64,000 bases of DNA from Tupaia tana. Lineage: Eukaryota > Chordata > Mammalia > Scandentia > Tupaiidae. The notes under the pieces were generated by a model. It was not told the origin of the DNA and did no database searches. It worked only from the letters and a program-made list of their open reading frames with translations. How positions within the stretch are numbered: position 1 is the stretch's first letter; every line of letters starts with the position of its first letter. The position numbers and the translations under genes were made by a program. Below are positions 55,911-64,000 of the stretch, one piece after another. The DNA lies in assembly GCA_026018925.1 (NCBI GenBank), contig JAKSZU010000016.1, forward strand, positions 53,030,496 through 53,094,495, in the 5' to 3' direction.

Positions 55911-55984
55911 CAATATTCTTTTTCACTTTCATGTGACTTAGTTTGTGTGCTTTTCTCTTTATCAAATATGAATTTTGTACTTTT

Positions 55985-56163
55985 AAAAAAGTAATTATTT
56001 ATTTTTAAATTCCATTTGTTATTATAATTATTTTTGTAATTTGACCAGACAGAGACAGAGAGAAAGGGAAATGAGAAAGCAAGCCGTCAAGTATGAGACT
56101 TGAACCGCAGTAGGCCACATGGGAATCCAGTCCCTTTAACCACCACGCCACCTGCCGGCCCCG
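55985..56163 (-). mobile_element. Family B SINE
   Basis: Complete copy with CCACGCCACCTGCCGGCCCC head end. Confidence 0.85.
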
Positions 56164-56287
56164 AGTTTAATCATATGTGGGTCTTCAAAAAGTTCATAGA
56201 AAATGTGTGTTACAAGAAAACTATATGAATTCCATTTTCCCATAACTTTCTGAAGTCCTCCCGTTCTGTGAAAGGGAGAACATTACT

Positions 56288-56570
56288 GGGACCAGCAGTT
56301 AGCGTAATGGCTATGTCGTTGGACTCCCATGTAGTCGAACATAGTTCGCGTCCCGGACCTGGTGGCTTAAAACTCACGCCGGGCGCGTGTGCGTGCGTAC
56401 CCAAGATCCCAAGAGGAGAACAGAGGAGAAATGATTGCAGCGTGGCCATCCCCGCTGGGGGGTGATTTCTCGCTTTCTGTCTCTCTGTCTCTGTCTGTCT
56501 GTCTGTCTGGTGAGAGCACGTGCCCTATAGCAAAAAAAAACCTCTCCAAAAAAATAAAAAGAAAATAAAA
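56288..56570 (+). mobile_element. Young family A SINE
   Basis: Perfect 16-bp duplication AAGGGAGAACATTACT at 56272-56287 and 56571-56586. Confidence 0.95.
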
Positions 56571-56647
56571 AAGGGAGAACATTACTTATATGGCATTCAC
56601 TCTTCAGTGAAGCCCAGGAAAGAGCTCTGCATCAATAACCAACTGCC

Positions 56648-56920
56648 GGGACCAGCACTTAGCGTAATGGCTATGTCGCTGGACTCCCAAGTAGTCGACT
56701 GTGGTTCACGTCCTGGACCTGGTGGCTTAAAACTCATGCCGGGTGCGTGTGCATTGCGTGCCCAAGATCCCGAGAGGAGAATGGAGGAGAAGGGATTGCG
56801 GCGTGACCATACCCCCGGGGGGTGATTTCTCGCTTTGTCTCTCTGTCTCCCTCTGTCTGGTGAGCGCACGTGCCCTATAGCAAAAAACTCTTTAGAAATA
56901 AATAAATAAATAAATAAAAT
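56648..56920 (+). mobile_element. Young family A SINE
   Basis: Perfect 14-bp duplication AATAACCAACTGCC at 56634-56647 and 56921-56934. Confidence 0.95.
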
Positions 56921-57154
56921 AATAACCAACTGCCTAATTTCATCCCTTTGCTAGAAAACTAGCTCCCAGAAGACACCATCAAAGAGGGCATTCAAAGCAG
57001 TAAGTCTAACCTTTCTGCAGTCATAGCCTTTTTGCTCATGGGTCTCTTCTCATATACTCCTTATGAAATTGCATGACGTTTTTCTGTTTTTTATAGTGTT
57101 TCTGACCTAACAGCCAATTTGCCAACTTATAACTTCAATAAAGATCACAGGCTA

Positions 57155-57416
57155 CTGGGACCAGCAGTTGGTGTAGTGGCTATGTCGCTGGACTCCCATG
57201 TAGTTGACTGCAATTAGAGTCCCAGGCCTGGTGGCTTAAACTCACGTTGGGCGCATGTGTGTGCGTGCCAAAGATCCCGAAAGAATGGAGGAGAAGGGAC
57301 TGCGACATGGCCATCCCTCTTTGGGGGTGATTTCTCGTTTTCTATCTCTCTGTCTTTCTGGCAAGCGCACATGCCCTATAGCAAAAACCTCTCAAAAAAA
57401 AAAAAAAAAAAAAAAA
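57155..57416 (+). mobile_element. Family A SINE
   Basis: Perfect 15-bp duplication AAAGATCACAGGCTA at 57140-57154 and 57417-57431. Confidence 0.94.
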
Positions 57417-57618
57417 AAAGATCACAGGCTATTAATCTTCTCAATCTTATTGCTCCATTACTGCTAAAAATATATACAGGCAGAAATAAGTTTATAGAAC
57501 AGATTTTTATATGAAAATAAATTTTATAAAAGGTATTTTGATCATTTCAGAGATAATCAATATCTCAAGATTGGTCTTTGACTGTGCCTCTTCTCCTGTC
57601 TTCATTTAAAGGTCCCAC

Positions 57619-58415
57619 CAGAGGCCAACAGGTGGCGTGGTGGTTAATGCGCTGGATCACACAAGGCTGACTTTGCAGTTTGAGTCCAGGAACCAACAGT
57701 TTGAGAAACTTGCTGGGCTGGGACCAGCAGATGACATAATGGTTATGTTGCTGGACTCCCACGTAATCAACCACATTTCGAGTCCCAAATCTGACAGCCT
57801 TAAAACTCACTCTGGACACGTGAGCGTGTAAGCCCAAAATCCCAAGAGGAAAATGGCAAATGGAGACAGGATTGTGGCATGGCCACTCAGGGGGTGATAT
57901 CTCACTTTCTGTCTCTGTCTCTCCAGCAAGCACATGTGCCTAACAACAAAAAAATCTGTCTTTAAAAAAAAAGAAAAGAGGGAACCAGCAGTTAGCGTAA
58001 TGGCTATGCCGCTGGACTCCCACGTAGTCGACCACGGTTCGCGTCCCGGACCCAGTGGCTTAAAACTCACGCCAGGCGCGTGTGCGTGCGTGCCCAAGAT
58101 CCCAAGAGAATGGAGGAGAAGGGATTGCGGCGTGACCATCACCCCTGGGGGGTGATTTCTCGCTTTCTATCTCTCTGTCTCTCTCTGTTTGTCTGGCGAG
58201 CGCACGCGCCCTATAGTGAAAAATCTCTCCAAAAAAAAAAAAAAAAGAAAGAAAAGAAAAACATGCTGGGTGCATGCCCAAAATCCCAAGAGGAAAATGG
58301 AACAGAAGGGAATGCAGCATGAGATGATTTCTCACTTTGCTTCTCTACATCTCTCTTTCTCTTTCTCTCCAGCAAGTACACTTGCCCTGTGACCAAAATC
58401 TAGAAAAATAAATAA
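57619..58415 (+). mobile_element. Family C host with two successive family A insertions
   Basis: The host breaks at GAGAAACTTGCTGGGC (about 57716) and resumes at AAAACATGCTGGGTGC (about 58259). Between are an older A (57720-57975) and a youngest-type A (about 57980-58245). Confidence 0.85.
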
Positions 58416-58529
58416 AAAATAAAGGCTCCTGCAAGTAAAAAAAACTATCCTAAGAGACAAACATACCACTGGGAGTGGTAGATATGGCAATGGCAGAATC
58501 CCTTCCCACTCTGGGTTGAAACTATATAA

Positions 58530-58725
58530 AGAGGTCCACCACAATAGCACACACTGGACAGTACTGCTTGGCAGGCTGAGGCCTCAAAGGAGGCCTAAGT
58601 TTGATTCCTGGTCCACCTTGAAAAGCCAGGTATCACAGTGTGCACCTGCAGTCCCAGCTACTCAGTAGGTTGAGGTAGGAGAATTGTTGCACAGCAAAAT
58701 CCTAAAACACCACACATGCTACATA
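58530..58725 (+). repeat. Chimeric tRNA-like / 7SL-like SINE
   Basis: The tRNA-like half (ATAGCACACACTGGACAG...AGTTTGATTCCTGG) is followed by AGCCAGGTATCACAGTGTGC and AGTCCCAGCTACTCAGTAGG, an Alu-type body. Confidence 0.65.
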
Positions 58726-58867
58726 AAAAAAGAGGAGTCTATTCTGGAAAGTGTTTTAATTTCAACCTATCTATAGAAATCCTTCTATTTCTCATTGGGT
58801 CCTAATGAGGTAAAAATGACAGAGATTATCATTACACTCACAAGCAAAGTCATAAGAAGGGATAACA

Positions 58868-59136
58868 GGGAACCAGCAGTTAGCGTAATGGCTATGTCGC
58901 TGGACTCCCATGTAGTCGACCGCAGTTCGTGTCCCAGACCCGGTGGCTTAAAACTCACGCCAGTGCGTGTGCGTGCGTGCCCAAGATCCCGAGAGGAGAA
59001 TGGAGGAGAAGGGATTGCGGCGTGACCATCCCCCCTGGGGGGTGATTTCTCGCTTTCTGTCTCTATGTCTCTCTCTGTCTGTCTGGCGAGTGCACGCGCC
59101 CTATAGCGAAAATCTCTCCAAAAAAAAAAAAAAAAA
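58868..59136 (+). mobile_element. Youngest-type family A SINE
   Basis: Perfect 13-bp duplication AGAAGGGATAACA at 58855-58867 and 59137-59149; same diagnostic variants as 27738 and 32313. Confidence 0.95.
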
Positions 59137-59149
59137 AGAAGGGATAACA

Positions 59150-59547
59150 AAAAAAAGAAGAAGAAGAAGAAAGAAGAGGCGAGTCTTGCCTAAGATCACT
59201 CTCTAAATCACTATTAAGGCCCTACAGGTCCTACAACTCCATCTAGACCTGATTAAAACAAAATACCCGTTCTGAACTTGCCTACAGAGCTCTTCGATAT
59301 TCTCCAAGGCGTACAAAAAATATGTGTATAAGAAAACTAACAAAAGAGACTCCTTCATTTCAAGACATTACTTCTCTAAGCCTACCAGGAAGAGAATGAA
59401 TGGCTTATTTTAAGGGCCCCTGGTATCCTTAACAAGTATTTGCCGTCAGCAGGAATAAGAACTAAACACAGGAAGTGGCTTTGTCACAGATCTGAAACAA
59501 TTTCTGAAAGTTTCCAGTCTGAATTTGCAGTTTAAAAAAAGCTAAAT
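59150..59547. other. BCL7B intron 1, unique sequence
   Basis: No exon or repeat recognised apart from (GAA)n at about 59158. Confidence 0.5.
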
Positions 59548-59905
59548 AGAAGCCAGACAATGGTGCAGCAATAAAATACACATTCTGCAAGGCTGACCCT
59601 CAGGAAGGTTGTGAGTTCTCATCTGGAGACCTCCCTGAGTACACAGGCATATGTCCTAGTCAAGGGCTGGCTGGAATATGGAATACCCCTGTTGGATTTA
59701 CTGTCTCCCACCCCTTCTCCCTCATGGAAAAAAAAGAAAAATTAAATTAAATTAAATTAAAAATTAAAAAAAAATTCCTGGATCTGGCAGCTCACTTTCT
59801 CACTTTCCTCTCTCTCTCTCTCCCTCCATCTCCCTCTCTGGTGAGTGCATGTGCCCTATAGCAAATTAAATAATAATAATAATATTAAAAATTTTTAAAA
59901 AGAAC
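59548..59905 (+). repeat. Family D SINE and a 5'-truncated A/B fragment
   Basis: D at about 59548-59745 (GCCAGACAATGGTGCAGC, CTCCCTGAGTACAC). The fragment (59773-59905) starts at GGATCTGGCAGC. Confidence 0.68.
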
Positions 59906-59997
59906 AAAAATATAGTCTGGGGAAATTGGAGTTAATTCCTGAATAGTCCACACTACTTTTCAATCATTCAATGAATACATAATAAACAAGAGCTTGG

Positions 59998-60222
59998 TTT
60001 TTTTGAGGAGAGGTTTTTGCTATAGGGCACGTGCACTCGCCAGAAAGGCAGACAGAGAGACAGAAAACGAGAAGTCACCCCCCAGGAGGGATGGCACACA
60101 CATGCACCCGGCATGAGTTTAAGCCACTGGGTCCAGGACTAGAACCATAGTTGGCTACATGGGAATCCAGCGACGTAGCCATTATGCCATCTGCTAGTGC
60201 CCCCCCACCCCCCAAAAAAAGA
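59998..60222 (-). mobile_element. Family A SINE with internal deletion
   Basis: The segment between GGGATGG and CACACACATGC is missing (about 45 nt). AGAGCTTG lies on both sides. Confidence 0.8.
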
Positions 60223-60429
60223 GCTTGTGCTAGGCCTCAAGGACATAAGGAACAAGATACACATCTCTACCCTTACAGAGTTAGCATTCAGCTGGAAAGA
60301 GACATCAATTCCACAATTAGTCGCTTAATCATTAGGATTAACCTCATCAAATGATCATTTTTGTCGGTTAGTCAACTATAGAAAATGTCTTATGGGTCAA
60401 AAACTACTACAAATGTGGAAAGCTCTACA

Positions 60430-61020
60430 GAGGGTACCTAGCATAGACTGAGTATCTTGAAAGGTTACCCTGAGGAAGCAACTTCTGAGCTTAGCTAGCT
60501 GAGCTAGGAGTTAACTAGGCAAGGTTGAAGGAAGGGGAGAAGGACAGTGCCAGACAGCAGGAACAGCAATGTGGCTCCAACTGAAAGATCACAGACAAGT
60601 GAGGCAGAAAGAACTTCATTTGGTCTTTACCTTAAAAGGGAGAAGAGGCCACTGGAGCATTGTTTTCTAAGCAGAGGGTACTAAAAGATGTTCACTTTAG
60701 GGGCCAGCAGATGGTGTGGTGGTTAAGGGTGTTGGACTACCGCATGGCCAACCATGGTTCAAGTCCCAGATGTAGTGGCTTGCTTTCTCATTTTCCCTCT
60801 CTTGTACCTCTTTGTTTAAATTTAAATAAATAAATAAAGTTAAATAATTATTTTCTAAAAGTTCACTTTAAAAAGGTTACTCTTGTATTTAGAAGTGAGA
60901 AAAATGAAGTCACAAGGTGCACTGTGCTGAATGGACTGAGAAATGAGCAAGAGCAGAAGCAGGGAGACCACAGGAAGGTTCCAGGTGAGAGAGGATGGTC
61001 CTCTGGCTTGGACTGCTGGT
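60430..61020. repeat. Ancient interspersed repeat split by a family B SINE
   Basis: GAGGAAGCAACTTCTGAGC, AACAGCAATGTGGCTC and AAAAGGTTACTC...GCAGGGAGACCA follow a common mammal-wide repeat I cannot name. The B copy (60700-60860) is bracketed by GTTCACTTTA at 60690-60699 and 60861-60870. Confidence 0.6.
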
Positions 61021-61162
61021 GTAAGGGGGTGGGGCGGGGGGGCTCAGAGATGATGAAGTGAAAACAGGTTTATCAGTCTTAGGTTTCACCAAAACCGGTG
61101 GATTAGATGTGGAGGGAAGAACCGTGGATTATTTGATTAGTATTTACACACACTCTGAACTT

Positions 61163-61476
61163 TTTTTTTTTTTTTTTTGAGAGGTTTTTGCTATAGGGCG
61201 CGTGCGCTCGCCAGACAGAGACAGAGAGACAGAAAGCGAGAAATCACCCCCCAGGGGGGATGGCCACACCGCAATCCCTTCTCCTCTGTTCTCCTCTCGG
61301 GATCTTGGGCACACACGCACATGCCCCCAGCGTGACTTGAACCGCGGTCGACTACGTGGGAGTCCAGCAACATAGCCATTACACTAACTGCTGATCCTTG
61401 AACTTTTTTTTTTTAAGAGAGATTTTTGCTATAGGGCATGTGCACTCACTGGAGAGACAGAGATAGAAAGTGAGAG

Positions 61477-61515
<39 letters not shown>

Positions 61516-61665
61516 AGGCTGCCACCCCTTCTTCATTCTCCTTTCAGGATCTTGGGCACACACGCACGTGCACCCAGCATGAGTTTTAGGCCTCCTGTCG
61601 GGACTCGAACCATGGTAGATTATGTGGGAGTCCAGTGACACAAACAGTACACCATCTGCTGGTCC
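61163..61665 (-). mobile_element. Two family A SINEs at one target; (AC)n inside the second
   Basis: Copies at about 61163-61397 (near-consensus, shortened head) and 61406-61665. CTGAACTTTT, TTGAACTTTT and CTTGAACT recur at left, middle and right. (AC)n of about 38 nt occupies the palindrome position (61474-61512). Confidence 0.85.
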
Positions 61666-61711
61666 CGACTCTTGAACTACTTATAAAGCGCTTAGATATT
61701 TAAAAAAAAGG

Positions 61712-62112
61712 GCGGGGGCCTACCTACAGAAGTGCAGCCTTTAGCATGATACTCTAGGAGAGACCCTAGGTATGGATCCTGGGGAGACCTTAACATGCCA
61801 GAGTACTTCTGCAATTCTGGATGGCAGGGAGGCTGTGGGAGACTGGCAGCATGGCAAGGCACTGTGGAGGGTACCTGCCTGTCTCTCACGGGGGAAAAAA
61901 AAACAAAAAACAAAAAACAAAAAAAACAACGAGGCTGCCCTGTAGCCTAGTGCCAATCCTGCCTGCAGCTTCGGAAACACACTAGCAAGAGCGCATGTGT
62001 ACCTAAAATCCCAACAGGACCAAGAAACGGAAAAGGGAACACAGTGTGACCACATCCCATGGGGGGTACTTTCTCTCTGGCACGCACGGGCCCCTTAGGT
62101 ACAATAAAAAAA
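61712..62112 (+). repeat. Two decayed tRNA-like SINEs near the BCL7B CpG island
   Basis: A D-like copy (61712-61930) and a C-like copy (61933-62112), both strongly diverged. Confidence 0.5.
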
Positions 62113-62399
62113 GGGAGAACTTCCGTCCAGTGGGGAAATGGACAAATAAACACAAAATCCGGGGTACCGTTGCCCTTAAAGAGGGTAGTAGAACAGGGGC
62201 GGGAGGGTTTGGGGAAGGCTTCCCGGCTTTTAAATTAATAGTAATTAGCTAAAGGGCTCAAGGTGTTAGCTTCGAGTTTAACGTGGTGTTGCACTGGAAT
62301 TACTGAAACAAAACAGGCGCCTCCTTCCAGACTTCTCTAACAAACCCTAAAGCTCGGAGAGAAACGCCTACGAAGGTCGGGCTTGTGTGTCGAACATCA

Positions 62400-63350
<951 letters not shown>

Positions 63351-63404
63351 ATGTATGTTTTATGAAGACCCTAGTAGAGCTGAGGTTCCGTACCATGTAG
63401 TGCT

Positions 63405-63640
63405 GCTGCCTCTCCCATCCTGCACCCTGGCCTTCACTCACTTATATCCTACCTGGATACTTCATTTCTTCACCCAATGAGCAAACTATTTAACTCTTTA
63501 AACGTCCAGTTCAAATCCCAGGCTTCCCAGTTATTCCAGAATTTCACCTAGAACAGCACTTATTCCACTGCCTTGTAATTCAGCAATTGTTGATTAAGTT
63601 ATATATTGTATAAGACTGTACCAAATGCTGAGTCCGTAAC
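63405..63640 (+). repeat. L2-like ancient repeat upstream of BCL7B
   Basis: CCTGGCCTTCACTCACTTAT and CCAGTTCAAATCCCAGGCTT resemble the L2 3' region. Confidence 0.4.
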
Positions 63641-63715
63641 GTGTTTTTGCTTTCAAAGGGCTTCCAGTTGAGTAGAACATACAGACCGCAAAACGGGGAT
63701 TTAAAATGCCATGTG

Positions 63716-63926
63716 GGGGACCAGCAGATAGCATAATGGTTATGTCGCTGGACTCCCAAGTAGTCCACTGCAGTTCGAATCCCAGACCCAGAGGCTTAAA
63801 ACTCAGGTTGGGCGCATGTGTGTGTGCGTGCCCGAGATGGGGGTGGGGGACAACTTTTTGTTTTCTCTCTCTCTGTCTCTCTTGTGAGAACATGTACCTT
63901 ATAGCAAAAACTAAATTAATTAAACT
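63716..63926 (+). mobile_element. Family A SINE with internal deletion
   Basis: The GAGAGGAGAATGGAGGAGAA block and the first half of the palindrome are missing. AATGCCATGTG / AGTGCCATGTG flank it. Confidence 0.85.
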
Positions 63927-64000
63927 AAGTGCCATGTGATAAATACTAGGCTAACAGAAGTACAAGGTACAATGACAGCCCTAATATAGGAAAAGTAACC

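Noticed and set aside
8715..59136. SINE heads as functional tRNA genes
   Set aside because: A and B boxes are present, but no complete acceptor stem or 3' end can be formed and each copy continues into a SINE body with poly(A).

Overview
The window is nuclear DNA of a placental mammal. It covers the junction of two minus-strand genes from the Williams-Beuren syndrome region (human 7q11.23): the 5' end of BAZ1B (WSTF) and all of BCL7B. Every recovered coding exon has consensus splice sites, compatible phases and no stop codon, so both genes look functional. The order BAZ1B then BCL7B, both transcribed right to left, is the order I know from human.

Layout: BAZ1B coding exon 3 (1635-1779), exon 2 (7053-7169) and exon 1 (25106-25212) encode residues 1-123, and the remaining exons lie left of position 1. 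Its CpG-island promoter is at about 24.8-26.1 kb. An intergenic stretch of about 11 kb (26.1-37.2 kb) follows. BCL7B then runs from its 3' end near 37.2 kb through exons 6 (38182-38274), 5 (38530-38609), 4 (40868-41038), 3 (43191-43287) and 2 (53968-54043) to exon 1 (62884-62975), which lies in a second CpG island at about 62.4-63.35 kb. The six exons total 609 nt, which is 202 codons plus a stop. Both products are chromatin regulators: BAZ1B is the non-catalytic subunit of the WICH (ISWI) remodeller, and BCL7B is an accessory subunit of SWI/SNF (BAF) complexes. They are neighbours, not an operon.

Most of the rest is tRNA-derived SINEs, more than 120 copies by eye. I use working names. Family A is about 245 bp: a head starting GGGACCAGCAGTTAGCGTAA, a GGTTCGAGTCC B box, a CCCCCCTGGGGGG palindrome and a 3' end near ACGCGCCCTATAGC followed by poly(A). 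Family B is about 150-170 bp: a head with GGCCAGCAGGTGGCATGG, a CT-rich stretch and a TCTCTGGTCAAATTAAAAT / AAATAAATA tail. Family C is older and A-like, with an AGCTGGATCCCACATGG head. Family D is a separate tRNA-like family with CTCCCTGAGTA and a CTCATGGAAAAA 3' end. Family E is a set of decayed minus-strand tRNA-like elements. Three weak 7SL(Alu)-like elements occur, two apparently fused to a tRNA-like half. 7SL-derived SINEs point to Euarchontoglires, and tRNA/7SL chimeras have been described in tree shrews. A tree shrew is therefore my leading but unproven guess.

The most unusual material is in this retroposon layer: two very short tailless 5' stubs flanked by long target-site duplications (30.6 kb and 40.7 kb), a head-to-tail full plus headless family A unit inside one 19-bp duplication (40.2-40.7 kb), a four-element nest (19.7-20.7 kb), targets reused by successive SINEs, and an almost SINE-free segment around BCL7B exons 3-4. 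I found no prokaryotic-type system, no CRISPR array, no intact transposase or reverse transcriptase, and no real tRNA or rRNA gene.
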